From: Hominifimenecus microfluidus
Lineage (GTDB): Bacteria > Bacillota > Clostridia > Lachnospirales > Lachnospiraceae
DNA: 64,000 nucleotides
Assembly: GCA_020687485.1 (NCBI GenBank)
Contig: JAJEQR010000002.1
Coordinates: 57,450-121,449 of the forward strand
Direction of reading: 5' to 3'
Both the position numbers and the translations under genes were made by a program. Positions within the stretch are counted from its first letter, which is position 1. Each line of letters begins with the position of its first letter. Below, in pieces: positions 34,301-42,832 of the stretch. A model generated the notes under the pieces. It had not been told where the DNA came from and did not search any database. It saw nothing but the letters and a program-made list of their open reading frames with translations.

Positions 34301-37300
34301 CCTGACTCAATGCAGGATAGTAAGATTTACGGTGTGGAACTTGATACGATTTCCGCAGGCATTGCACAGCAGCTTTACCAGAAAACAACCATTGCGGCAC
34401 AGGGATTTGAAGAAACCAATTTACCGGACAGCTTCTTTGATGGCGTTGTCGGAAATGTGCCTTTTGGAGATTTTAAGGTATCGGATAAAAGGTATGACAA
34501 GCATAAGTTCCTGATACACGATTACTTTTTTGCAAAGTCCCTCGATATGTTAAGACCCGGCGGTGTGATGGCTTTTGTAACGAGCAAAGGCACAATGGAC
34601 AAGGAAACTTTAGCAGTACGAAAGTATATTGCACAGAGAGCAGAGCTTCTTGGAGCAATCCGATTGCCGAATAATACCTTTAAGGGTAATGCAGGAACGG
34701 AAGTCGTTTCGGATATTCTTATCCTGCAAAAGCGTGACAGACTGATAGATATTGAGCCGGATTGGGTTCATCTTGATACCGATGAGAACGGAATTAAGAT
34801 GAACTCTTATTTTGTGCAGCACCCCGAAATGATACTTGGAGAAATGAAAATGGTATCGGGGCGTTTCGGTATGGAAGCAACTTGTATGCCGTATGAAAAT
34901 GCAGACCTTGCAGCACAGCTTGATGAAGCAGTAGCAAACATTCACGGAGAAATCACGGAATATGAAACTGAGGAAGAACTGGAGGAGGAAGATAATTCTA
35001 TTCCGGCAGACCCGACAGTGAGAAACTTTTCTTATACGGTGGTGGGCGATAAAATCTACTATCGTGAAAATTCCCGTATGACTCCGGTGGAAGTGTCGGC
35101 AACCGCAGAGAACAGAATTAAGGGTATGATTGCTATTAGAAATTCCGTCAGAACGCTGATTGAATTGCAGACAGAAGATTACCCTGACAGCGAAATCAAA
35201 GCGGAGCAGGAGCGATTAAACAGACTTTATGATACCTTTTCAGGTAAGTACGGGCTCATTAACAGCCGTGCAAATACCTCTGCTTTTTCGCAGGACAGTT
35301 CATTCTCTTTGCTTTCCGCATTGGAGATAATCGGAGAGGACGGAGAACTGGAACGTAAGGCTGATATGTTTTCTAAGAGGACAATTAAGCCGCATACTCC
35401 GGTTACTTCTGTTGATACGGCAAGCGAAGCGTTGGCGGTATCTCTTGGAGAAAAAGCCACGATTGATATGGACTATATGATGGAGCTTTCCGGTAAATCG
35501 GAGAATGAAATCTTTGAGGACTTAAAGGGTGTTATCTTCTTAAACCCGCTTTATGAGTATGGAAATTCTTACGAACCGAAGTATCTGATGGCTGATGAAT
35601 ACCTTTCGGGTAATGTCAGGGAAAAGCTGAGGATTGCAAAGAACTCGGCAGAACTCTATCCGGAAGATTATAAGGTCAATGTGGAAGCACTTCAAAAGGT
35701 GCAGCCGAAAGACCTGACTGCAAGTGAAATTTCCGTGCGACTTGGTGCAACTTGGCTGCCGCCGGACGATGTGCAGGAGTTTATCTTTCATTTGCTTGAA
35801 ACACCACGCTATGCACAGTGGAATATCAAAGTTCACTTCTCTCCATTTACGAGTGAGTGGAATATTGAGGGCAAATCCTATGACAAAGGAAATGTAAGGG
35901 CATATAACACTTACGGAACTTCCCGCATCAATGCCTATAAGATTATTGAGGAAACGCTGAATTTAAAAGATGTGCGTATCTTTGATTATATCGAAGATGA
36001 TGAGGGAAAGAAAAAGGCTGTCCTGAATAAAAAGGAAACAGCGATTGCTCAGTCGAAGCAGGAAATGATTAAGCAGGAATTTCAGGACTGGATATGGTCT
36101 GACCCTGAACGAAGGGAAAGGCTTTGCAAATCCTACAATGAGAAATTCAATAGCGTCAGACCTCGTGAGTATGATGGAAGCCATATCATCTTCAATGGTA
36201 TGAACCCTGAAATTGAACTCAGGGAACATCAGAAAAATGCGGTTGCCCATATCCTTTACGGAGGAAATACGCTTCTTGCACACGCAGTCGGAGCAGGAAA
36301 AACTTTTGAAATGGTAGCGGCAGCACAGGAGTCGAAAAGGCTTGGACTTTGTAATAAGTCACTGTTTGTTGTACCAAATCACTTGACCGAACAATGGGCG
36401 GCTGAGTATTTGCAGCTCTATCCGGCGGCGAATATCCTTGTCGCAACAAAGAAAGATTTTGAAACCAAGAATCGTAAAAAGTTCTGCGGCAGGATTGCAA
36501 CCGGAGATTATGATGCAGTCATTATCGGTCATTCACAGTTTGAGAAAATCCCGATGTCCATTGAAAGACAGAGGGCAATCTTAGAACAGCAGCTTGAGGA
36601 AATAACCGAAGGAATTGCGGAACTCAAGCGAAACCGAGGGGAAAACTTCTCAGTCAAACAGCTTGAAAAGTCAAAGAAATCCATTAAGCAGAAATTGGAT
36701 AAACTCAATGACCAGACGAAGAAAGATGATGTTGTAACTTTTGAGGAACTTGGTGTAGACAGGCTTTTTGTTGACGAGAGCCACTACTATAAGAACCTTT
36801 ATCTCTATACAAAAATGCGTAATGTGGGCGGTATCGCACAGACGGAAGCACAGAAATCTTCCGACCTCTTTATGAAGTGTCGTTACCTTGACGAGATTAC
36901 CGGAGGACGAGGAACAGTGTTTGCAACGGGTACACCTATCTCAAACAGTATGGTGGAACTCTACACGATACAGCGATATTTGCAGTACAACACGCTTGTG
37001 AAAAACGGGTTACAGCACTTTGACGCTTGGGCTTCCACTTTCGGAGAAACCATTACGGCAGTGGAACTTACACCGGAAGGAACGGGATACAGAGCAAAGA
37101 CAAGGTTCGCAAAATTCTATAACCTGCCTGAACTTATGGCAATGTTCAAAGAGGTTGCGGATATTAAGACAGCGGATATGTTGAACCTGCCAGTACCGGA
37201 AGCAAAGTACCATAACATTGCAGTAAAGCCGTCAGAAATGCAGAAAGAAATGGTTGCTTCCCTTGCGGAAAGAGCAGAACAGGTGCGTGGCGGTGGTGTG

Positions 37301-38689
37301 GATTCAAGCGTAGATAATATGCTGAAAATCACAAATGACGGTAGAAAACTGGCTCTTGACCAACGTATGCTCAACGATATGCTGCCTGATTTTGAGGGCA
37401 GTAAAATCAATGCCTGCGTCGATAACATCTATCGGATATGGGAGGAAAATACTGACAAGAAATCGGCACAGCTTGTGTTCTGCGATTTGTCAACTCCTAA
37501 GAATGACGGAACATTTTCCGTCTATAACGACATCAGGAAGAAACTGATTGAGAGAGGTATTCCAGAAAGTGAAGTGAAATTCATACACGAAGCCGACACG
37601 GATATGAAGAAAAAGGAACTGTTCCAAAAGACCCGCAAGGGAGAAGTCAGGGTGCTTCTTGGCTCTACTCAGAAGATGGGAGCAGGAACGAATGTGCAGG
37701 ATAAACTTATCGCACTTCACGATGTGGATTGTCCGTGGCGACCTTCAGATTTGGAGCAGCGTTCCGGTAGAATTGTCCGTCAAGGCAATGAAAATCCGCA
37801 GGTTGATATTTACCGTTATGTAACAGAGCAGACCTTTGATGCATACCTCTATCAGCTTGTGGAAGGTAAGCAGAAGTTCGCAAGTCAGATTATGACGAGC
37901 AAATCTCCGGTTAGGTCGGCAGAGGATATTGATGAAACCGCACTGTCCTATGCAGAGATAAAAATGCTTGCAACAGGTAATCCATATATCAAAGAAAAGA
38001 TGGACTTAGACATTCAAGTACAGAAGCTAAAGATGTTAAAATCCAATTTCTTATCAGAGAAATATGGACTGGAGGATAAGGTCATCAAGTTCTACCCACA
38101 ACAGATTGCTTACTTGAAATCCCGTGTAGAGGGACTTACAAAAGATGTTAAAACAGCAAAATTACACCCGAAACCGATAGACGAGCAGCCGCTTGGAATG
38201 ACGGTATCGGGTGTTTCTTATTCCGAAAAAGCCGAAGCAGGTCAGGCAATCATCAATGCCTGCAAGTCAATGAACAGTCCCGATGCGATACCACTTGGCG
38301 AGTACCGTGGCTTTCAAATGGAACTGTATTTTGATACGGTTCAGCGTAATTATGTTGTGAAATTAAAAGGCGAAACAAGCAGAGATGTACCGCTTGGCGA
38401 TGATTCTCACGGTAATATTGTGAGAATAGATAACGGCATTGAACGCTTTGAAGAAACACTTGCTGATACGAAAAACAGCCTTGAAAATACGGAAAAGCAG
38501 TTTGAAACAGCGAAGCAGGAAATCGAAAAGCCGTTTGCCAAAGAGGAAGAATTGAAGGCAAAAACTGCTCGACTTGATGAGCTGAATATCCTGCTCAATA
38601 TGGATAAAAAGGAAAATGAGATTGTCGGCGGAGAGCCTGATGAGGGCGAAGCAGTCGGCGGCAGAAAGGAGAAATCGTATGAGAGATAA
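31370..38689 (+). CDS. Giant SNF2-family helicase / N6-adenine DNA methylase
   Basis: A 2439-residue protein. An ArdC-like N-terminal segment is followed by a disordered, charged linker (residues about 275-395), then the methylase motif I LLEPSCGIGNF (about 963) and a motif IV variant GNVPFGDF (about 1026). The SNF2 helicase follows: AHAVGAGKTFEMVAAA (about 1636), LFVDESHYYKN (about 1799), RSGRIVRQGN (about 2129) and a C-terminal coiled coil. The family is a hallmark of Tn1549/CTn-type ICEs and probably protects or processes DNA during transfer. AGGAGG precedes ATG 31370. A second gene (tnpV) is encoded in another frame over the linker. Confidence 0.92.
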   Translation: MARKYDLISELYNRTCKTVVSNPQNWQAFLASACRNYKLRYDEQLLVYAQRPDATAVLEIEQWNRIFGRWVNRGARGIAVFADENRTRQRLTHYFDISDTHESRYSRTVPIWDMRQEYEADVIETLESTFGEIENKSSLAEAIMGAARNAAEDNIPDYLQDLYYATEGSFLEEVDNDIVASIYKNVVANSVAYMMMSRLGVDTDGYFELDDFRDVTNFNTQETLNALGFATSDIAEMGLTEVSKTITALNRQNRIIVGQDRNEYNKVENNDERSLDNERTDLHNGGRLQPSEPETSTAAGSDFGQIRSDEEKVSEGTSQSPLLQSPDEGRTDTALGGSGTESQQDGRNNPEPDGTERGSDRTDESRGYDEMGSSDERSSQLGTGNRESGSDIRLEYYDRTHEDKSLPFFGRDEVINEILRTTPHLSASLEEIKDYYERNLDNKDRTEYIKSIFNNDYTELTLEDGRTVGYKTFENVLHLWEGKYDSRTAQSFYDWAVIARHFEAMRLLGELSDSIKPLPSMDGQMTFILDGQAEEKKPSAFTFSQEIIDAVLTNGSGFSEGKMRIYEQFEKSLSAKENADFLKNEYGWGGSYPVIIGAGIDESHDGKGITITKGIGKENPHITLSWSQVEKRIGELIRMDRYLNPKEKEHYPRWLESQEERRTKIAETKRNREILSNAPPEQEVEPTEKEPEEAEQPQDVQYEYHLGDKVYIGASEYEILSVDDERVMLYDYDMPLFNKEFSRTEFDRKVRENPMNEHLIVKEEPAEERNEAEEVQTNMGSMPIEDYREIVASQSGFDSYDEMHRQGYRIGNGYDKEPEPVVPAWEQKKKVKGFDLHPDVPMADRHTFNLRENEVETVGKKERFRRNIMAIQLLKKCQEENRFATPEEQIVLSKYVGWGGLSEAFDENNSAWATEYLELSSVLTPEEYASARESTLTAFYTPPEVITAIYKAMEQMGFKEGNLLEPSCGIGNFIGMLPDSMQDSKIYGVELDTISAGIAQQLYQKTTIAAQGFEETNLPDSFFDGVVGNVPFGDFKVSDKRYDKHKFLIHDYFFAKSLDMLRPGGVMAFVTSKGTMDKETLAVRKYIAQRAELLGAIRLPNNTFKGNAGTEVVSDILILQKRDRLIDIEPDWVHLDTDENGIKMNSYFVQHPEMILGEMKMVSGRFGMEATCMPYENADLAAQLDEAVANIHGEITEYETEEELEEEDNSIPADPTVRNFSYTVVGDKIYYRENSRMTPVEVSATAENRIKGMIAIRNSVRTLIELQTEDYPDSEIKAEQERLNRLYDTFSGKYGLINSRANTSAFSQDSSFSLLSALEIIGEDGELERKADMFSKRTIKPHTPVTSVDTASEALAVSLGEKATIDMDYMMELSGKSENEIFEDLKGVIFLNPLYEYGNSYEPKYLMADEYLSGNVREKLRIAKNSAELYPEDYKVNVEALQKVQPKDLTASEISVRLGATWLPPDDVQEFIFHLLETPRYAQWNIKVHFSPFTSEWNIEGKSYDKGNVRAYNTYGTSRINAYKIIEETLNLKDVRIFDYIEDDEGKKKAVLNKKETAIAQSKQEMIKQEFQDWIWSDPERRERLCKSYNEKFNSVRPREYDGSHIIFNGMNPEIELREHQKNAVAHILYGGNTLLAHAVGAGKTFEMVAAAQESKRLGLCNKSLFVVPNHLTEQWAAEYLQLYPAANILVATKKDFETKNRKKFCGRIATGDYDAVIIGHSQFEKIPMSIERQRAILEQQLEEITEGIAELKRNRGENFSVKQLEKSKKSIKQKLDKLNDQTKKDDVVTFEELGVDRLFVDESHYYKNLYLYTKMRNVGGIAQTEAQKSSDLFMKCRYLDEITGGRGTVFATGTPISNSMVELYTIQRYLQYNTLVKNGLQHFDAWASTFGETITAVELTPEGTGYRAKTRFAKFYNLPELMAMFKEVADIKTADMLNLPVPEAKYHNIAVKPSEMQKEMVASLAERAEQVRGGGVDSSVDNMLKITNDGRKLALDQRMLNDMLPDFEGSKINACVDNIYRIWEENTDKKSAQLVFCDLSTPKNDGTFSVYNDIRKKLIERGIPESEVKFIHEADTDMKKKELFQKTRKGEVRVLLGSTQKMGAGTNVQDKLIALHDVDCPWRPSDLEQRSGRIVRQGNENPQVDIYRYVTEQTFDAYLYQLVEGKQKFASQIMTSKSPVRSAEDIDETALSYAEIKMLATGNPYIKEKMDLDIQVQKLKMLKSNFLSEKYGLEDKVIKFYPQQIAYLKSRVEGLTKDVKTAKLHPKPIDEQPLGMTVSGVSYSEKAEAGQAIINACKSMNSPDAIPLGEYRGFQMELYFDTVQRNYVVKLKGETSRDVPLGDDSHGNIVRIDNGIERFEETLADTKNSLENTEKQFETAKQEIEKPFAKEEELKAKTARLDELNILLNMDKKENEIVGGEPDEGEAVGGRKEKSYER
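32199..32552 (+). CDS. tnpV: TnpV-family protein overprinted inside the methylase/helicase gene
   Basis: A 117-residue frame lying wholly inside the larger gene in a different phase. It reads MNELTYTMVGDYSLPNLKLP, RYAQMRRKFLKEHHRVLYYN and ends VRLMNALRSSAQEIVKAEVI, the TnpV transposon-protein pattern. A strong GAAAGGAG ribosome site lies 8 nt before ATG 32199. In the host frame the same bases encode a low-complexity Ser/Gly/Asp/Glu/Arg linker, implying the helicase linker accommodates tnpV rather than the reverse. Confidence 0.75.
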   Translation: MNELTYTMVGDYSLPNLKLPQQPEVTLGRYAQMRRKFLKEHHRVLYYNLLTRGELTQHLAEVEQRASKMEETILSQMAQKEGVTEQMKAEDMMKWVRLMNALRSSAQEIVKAEVIFV

Positions 38690-38709
38690 ACAGAAAGGCG
38701 GTGGTCGAT

Positions 38710-39672
38710 ATGCCATTTATCGCACCTGAGTTAATCATTCAGGCGAAGCAGATGGACTTATTAACCTACCTGAGAAATTATGAACCGTATGAGCTGGTTA
38801 AGTTTTCAGGTAACACCTATTGCACCAGAACCCACGACAGTTTGAAGATTTCAAATGGGAAATGGATATGGTGGTCGAGAGGTATTGGCGGCAGGAGTGC
38901 TTTGGATTATCTGATTAAGGTCAAAGGTTACAGCTTCCTTGAAGCGGTGGAAACCATTATCGGACACACAGCGATTCAGGCTCCAGTCTATGAAAAGCCA
39001 CAGTCAAAAGAGGAAAACAAACCACTTCTTCTCCCTGAAAAATGTGCTTCCAACAGAGTGATTACAGAGTATCTTTTCGGGAGAGGAATAGATTTTGAAA
39101 TCATCAATTACTGTATTTCCAATGACCTTATCTTTGAGAGTCTGCCGTATCACAATGTTGTGTTTGTAGGCTATGACGAGAAGAAAGAACCCAAATATGC
39201 AGCCTACCGTTCCACGAATAAGCGTAGGATTATGGGCGATTGCAGTGGCAGTAAAAAAGATTATTCTTTTCGGCTTGGTAAGGAAAACTTGGAGGAAGTA
39301 CACCTCTTTGAGTGTGCCATTGACTTGTTATCCTATGCCACGCTTGCGAAGCTGAACGGGCAGGATTGGAAAGAAATGAGCTTTGTTTCGCTGTCTGGGG
39401 TGTATTCTCCGGCAAAGAAAATTGAGGACAGTAAAGTGCCGATTGCACTGGAAAAGTATCTTGGCAGCAACCCATCTGTCAGGAAAATCCGTATCCATTT
39501 TGACAATGATATAGCGGGCAGAAAGGCAGCACAGACCTTAAAAACCATTCTGCCGGATAAGTATGAAATCGTTGATGAACCACCAAAAGCAGGTAAGGAC
39601 TTCAACGATTTTCTTTGTATGCGGATGGGAATTTACAATAAAAAAACACACGAAAGGAATGAAGAACGATGA
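38710..39672 (+). CDS. DUF3991/TOPRIM-domain protein (primase-like)
   Basis: About 320 residues. The N-terminal part (IAPELIIQAKQMDLLTYLRN, NTYCTRTHDSLKISNGKWIW, RGIGGRSALDYLIKVKGYSF) resembles a CHC2/DUF3991 primase-like module. The C-terminal TOPRIM part is LFECAIDLLSYATLA, ... KIRIHFDNDIAGRKAAQTL. Likely primes replication of the transferred strand. ATG 38710 is chosen over GTG 38701 from the spacing to AAAGGCGG. Confidence 0.85.
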   Translation: MPFIAPELIIQAKQMDLLTYLRNYEPYELVKFSGNTYCTRTHDSLKISNGKWIWWSRGIGGRSALDYLIKVKGYSFLEAVETIIGHTAIQAPVYEKPQSKEENKPLLLPEKCASNRVITEYLFGRGIDFEIINYCISNDLIFESLPYHNVVFVGYDEKKEPKYAAYRSTNKRRIMGDCSGSKKDYSFRLGKENLEEVHLFECAIDLLSYATLAKLNGQDWKEMSFVSLSGVYSPAKKIEDSKVPIALEKYLGSNPSVRKIRIHFDNDIAGRKAAQTLKTILPDKYEIVDEPPKAGKDFNDFLCMRMGIYNKKTHERNEER

Positions 39673-40088
39673 ATGATACAAAGATTAAAGTTCTCTTGGT
39701 AGAACCGGAAAAGTACCCGAAGGAAATTGTAATCGACGACAGTCTGGAAGCAATGCAGGAGGTTGTCGGCGGGGATATTGAGGAATATATGCCCTTTGAT
39801 GATGACGTTGCAATCATCTGTAATGAGGAAGGAAAGATGAGAGGACTTCCGCTTAATCGTGCTGTTTATGTGCAGGACAACGATAAGAAAGGGATGGTTG
39901 ATATTATCTGCGGCAAGTTCTTTATCTGTTATGCACCGCCTGAGAGTGAGAGCTTTCAGAGCTTGCCGGACGATATGATGAAGAAGTATAAGGAACAGTT
40001 CAAGTATCCTGAACGCTTTTCTAAGGAAGTGGGCGGCAATATCATGGCTGAACCTTTTAAGCCGAAATCAAAGGATTATGAGAGATAG
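39669..40088 (+). CDS. DUF3846-domain protein
   Basis: A 139-residue protein with KVLLVEPEKYPKEIVIDDSL, MQEVVGGDIEEYMPFDDDVA, IICNEEGKMRGLPLNRAVY: the DUF3846 pattern. Overlaps the preceding stop by 4 nt. The C-terminal tail (KPKSKDYER) recurs at the ends of neighbouring gene products (KSYER, SKDYER), pointing to shared 3'-end sequence. Confidence 0.8.
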   Translation: MNDTKIKVLLVEPEKYPKEIVIDDSLEAMQEVVGGDIEEYMPFDDDVAIICNEEGKMRGLPLNRAVYVQDNDKKGMVDIICGKFFICYAPPESESFQSLPDDMMKKYKEQFKYPERFSKEVGGNIMAEPFKPKSKDYER

Positions 40089-40222
40089 TAGCCTGAGAAC
40101 GGGGCAACCCAGAGGAGATGTTTAATCTTAGCGAGCAGACCATTTGGATAACCACAGGTTTCCAAACGGTACACTCGTTAGGGGTTGCCCCTAAGACCCC
40201 AAGCAAGAAAGGAGCATAAGCA
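40089..40222 (+). other. oriT: Probable origin of transfer (oriT) with nested inverted repeats
   Basis: A gene-free 134 nt directly upstream of the DUF3789-mobC-relaxase genes. GGGGCAACCC (40101-40110) is complementary to GGGTTGCCCC (40182-40191) over 10 nt. The right arm can instead fold locally as TTAGGGG-TTG-CCCCTAA (40178-40194), followed by GACCCC. Position and alternative hairpins fit an oriT for the MOBP relaxase; the nick site is not identified. Confidence 0.55.
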
Positions 40223-40378
40223 ATGCGGGAGATAGTATTGGTTGCCGCCGGGTTACTCATCGGCGGCTTTTTCGGAGTAACAACAATGTGCCTGTTTCAG
40301 ATAAACCGGGACAGGCACTATATTTACAGAAAGGACAGCGATAAAAATGAGGAAAAGAAACATTCAGAAGATTGTTAG
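40223..40378 (+). CDS. DUF3789-type small membrane protein
   Basis: A 51-residue protein: one hydrophobic helix (IVLVAAGLLIGGFFGVTTMC) then a charged tail (RDRHYIYRKDSDKNEEKKHS). The DUF3789 layout is standard in this ICE type beside mobC. AAAGGAG precedes ATG 40223. Overlaps mobC by 32 nt. Confidence 0.75.
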   Translation: MREIVLVAAGLLIGGFFGVTTMCLFQINRDRHYIYRKDSDKNEEKKHSEDC

Positions 40379-40688
40379 GTTAAGCCGAGATGAAGCTCAG
40401 GACTTACAGAAAAAAGCAAAGCGTTCTTGTATGTCAGAGTCGGGTCTTATCCGTTTGCTTCTCAAAGGATACGAGCCGAGAGAAAAGCCCGACGAAAGAT
40501 TTTACGATGTTATGCGTGAGCTTTCTGCTATCGGCAACAACATCAATCAGCTTGCGGCAAAAGCAAACACCCTCGGATTTGTGGACGCACCGCAGCTTAA
40601 AAAGGAAGCCGAGCGTTGGCATAAGTTTCAGGCTGATGTGGAGCGTACTTTTTTAAGACCCGATAAGAGCGATATGAAATGGCAGTAA
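40347..40688 (+). CDS. mobC: MobC-type relaxosome accessory protein
   Basis: A 113-residue protein. A ribbon-helix-helix-like N-terminus (RKRNIQKIVRLSRDEAQDLQ, CMSESGLIRLLLKGYEPRE) leads into the MobC core (FYDVMRELSAIGNNINQLAA). It binds oriT and helps the relaxase. Overlaps the relaxase start by 10 nt. Confidence 0.88.
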   Translation: MRKRNIQKIVRLSRDEAQDLQKKAKRSCMSESGLIRLLLKGYEPREKPDERFYDVMRELSAIGNNINQLAAKANTLGFVDAPQLKKEAERWHKFQADVERTFLRPDKSDMKWQ

Positions 40689-42049
40689 GTAAATTGTGGT
40701 CGGTCACATCAAGGCTCGGTCAGGTAATCGACTATGCCGCCAATCCCGAAAAGACTGCGGCAGATATTTACACCGAGGAACAGTATCAGGCTCTCCGTGA
40801 CGTGCTTGCCTACGCAAAGGACGAAGAAAAAACCGAGCGTGAGTTTTTCGTTGAGGGTATCAACTGCAATCCGGCTACCGCAAGAGACCAGTTTGTTTCT
40901 GTGAAAAAAGCATACGGCAAAGACGATGGCATTCAAGCCTATCACGGATACCTGAGCTTTAAGGAACAGGACATATCCCCGGAGCTTGCACAGAAAATCG
41001 GAATGGAATTTGCAAACGAAGTGTGGGGCAAAAGATTTCAGGTGGTGGTTACTACACATCTGAACACGAAGCACCTGCACTGCCACTATGTAATCAACTC
41101 CGTTTCCTTTGTGGACGGCAAGCGGTTATGGGGCGATGAAAAAGCGTGGTTCAAGTTTCGCTTGGTTGCCGACCGTCTCTGTGAAAAGTACGGACTGTAT
41201 TACAATCCAAACCCAAACCGCAGTAAGCAATCCTCTTATTACTATAAGCAGGAGCAAGCAGGTATGCCGAGCCGATATTCAATGACCCGTGACGCCATTG
41301 ATGAAGCGATTGCACACAGCACCAACTTAAAGACCTTTGATTATATTCTCACGCAGATGGGCTATGAGCATTGTCTCAGCGACAGCCGAAAGTATTGGAC
41401 GATTGTTCCGAAAGGATACAAGAAGCCGATACGACTTAAATCCCTCGGAGAGAATTATACCGAGGAAGCAATCAAGCGTAGGCTGACGGAAAATCAAAAG
41501 GTTCTCATCGTTCCTTTTGCCAAAGAAACGGTAAGAGTCAGGCAGTACCGAATGCCCACAAGAGAACACAAAATCAAAAAGGTCGGCGGACTGTATGGGC
41601 TGTATCTGCATTACTGCTATAAGCTGGGTTATCTGCCGAAATACAAAAAACAGAATACCGCAAGGCTTCACTATCTTTTGAAAGAAGATTTGCTGAAGCT
41701 CGACAAAATCACTCAGGAGACAAGGCTGCTTGGACGGGAGAACATTTCTACCGACGAGCAGCTTTTCTCATATAAAGAATCCGTGTTGTTGCAAATCAAA
41801 GCCTTGACTGACGATAGAACTCACCTGCGAAAACAGTTAAGAAGAAATTTGAGTGACGATGAGCTATCAAATGTCAAAGAGCAGATTGCGGCAATAACGA
41901 GCAAGCTGTGGACTCTCCGCAAAGAGGTCGGTCTTTGTGATGACATAGCCGAAAGGTCAAAGGTCATTGAAGCCAACCTTGAAACGGTTAGAGTTTACGA
42001 AGAAAAACAAGAAAGAAAGGAGCAGAACCGTAATGACAAACGGAGGTGA
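40679..42049 (+). CDS. MOBP-type relaxase
   Basis: A 456-residue protein. Tyr in VIDYAANPEKT (residue about 19) is the likely nicking residue. The metal-binding motif HLNTKHLHCHYVIN is at about 125-138. The C-terminal half is coiled and charged. It nicks oriT and pilots the strand through the coupling protein. Lies directly after the candidate oriT and mobC. Confidence 0.92.
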   Translation: MAVSKLWSVTSRLGQVIDYAANPEKTAADIYTEEQYQALRDVLAYAKDEEKTEREFFVEGINCNPATARDQFVSVKKAYGKDDGIQAYHGYLSFKEQDISPELAQKIGMEFANEVWGKRFQVVVTTHLNTKHLHCHYVINSVSFVDGKRLWGDEKAWFKFRLVADRLCEKYGLYYNPNPNRSKQSSYYYKQEQAGMPSRYSMTRDAIDEAIAHSTNLKTFDYILTQMGYEHCLSDSRKYWTIVPKGYKKPIRLKSLGENYTEEAIKRRLTENQKVLIVPFAKETVRVRQYRMPTREHKIKKVGGLYGLYLHYCYKLGYLPKYKKQNTARLHYLLKEDLLKLDKITQETRLLGRENISTDEQLFSYKESVLLQIKALTDDRTHLRKQLRRNLSDDELSNVKEQIAAITSKLWTLRKEVGLCDDIAERSKVIEANLETVRVYEEKQERKEQNRNDKRR

Positions 42050-42827
42050 TGCGGCAGAACAGGTCGTCAGGCTATCGCTTGAGGGCTTTGAAGTAGCCGC
42101 AAAATTAAGCGGAGCGGCAGCAAAGAATATTGCCGTTCTTTTAGTCTCTGTTCTCAAACAGGAACAGAAAACAAAAGGCAAGGCTCGACTTACCAATATG
42201 ATTAAGTCGGGCAAGGAGCTGAAGGTGTTTTCTATCCCAAACAAGGACTTGAAGAAGTTTACCGAGCAGGCAAAACGCTACGGCGTTCTATACTGCGTAC
42301 TCAGGGATAAAAACACAAAGGGCGATAATGTACCGATTGATATTATTGCCCGTGCAGAGGACGCTTCCAAAATTCAGAGAATCGTTGAGAGATTTGAACT
42401 CGGAAAAGTTGATAAGGCTGCGATTGTCACTGAGTCTCAGAAGGCTGTCGAAAAGCGTGAAGCTTTGGAGAAAGACAAGCCGACGAAAACCAAAAACGAA
42501 ATCATCACTGAGGAAGCCGTCAGAAAACCTATTCAGAAAGAGGGGTATTCCCAGTCAAACCCCACAGTCGCCAAAACGGACAAAAACCCTCCGTCAAGGC
42601 ACGACTCCGAGCCGGTAGATATGCAAACTGATAAGGGTACTGTAAGCGACAGACAGAGAAAGCCGTCGGTAAAAGCAAAGCTCGACCGATACAAGGCACA
42701 GTCCAAGCAGCAGAAAGAAGCAGAACGCAAAGAGCCGGAGGTATCCAAGCCGGAGGTCAAGAACGCCCCGGCACAGACCGTACACCAGCAGCCGAAACCC
42801 AAAAGCAAAAATGTGAAAGAGAGGTAA
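42033..42827 (+). CDS. PcfB/DUF3801-family transfer protein
   Basis: A 264-residue protein. The core DAAEQVVRLSLEGFEVAAKL, SAVAAKNI-like helix, LKVFSIPNKDLKKFTEQAKR and YGVLYCVLRDKN matches PcfB of pheromone plasmids; a Lys-rich disordered tail follows. PcfB acts with the relaxase and coupling protein. ATG 42033 (AAAGGAG) is preferred; overlaps the relaxase stop. Confidence 0.85.
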   Translation: MTNGGDAAEQVVRLSLEGFEVAAKLSGAAAKNIAVLLVSVLKQEQKTKGKARLTNMIKSGKELKVFSIPNKDLKKFTEQAKRYGVLYCVLRDKNTKGDNVPIDIIARAEDASKIQRIVERFELGKVDKAAIVTESQKAVEKREALEKDKPTKTKNEIITEEAVRKPIQKEGYSQSNPTVAKTDKNPPSRHDSEPVDMQTDKGTVSDRQRKPSVKAKLDRYKAQSKQQKEAERKEPEVSKPEVKNAPAQTVHQQPKPKSKNVKER

Positions 42828-42832
42828 TCACA

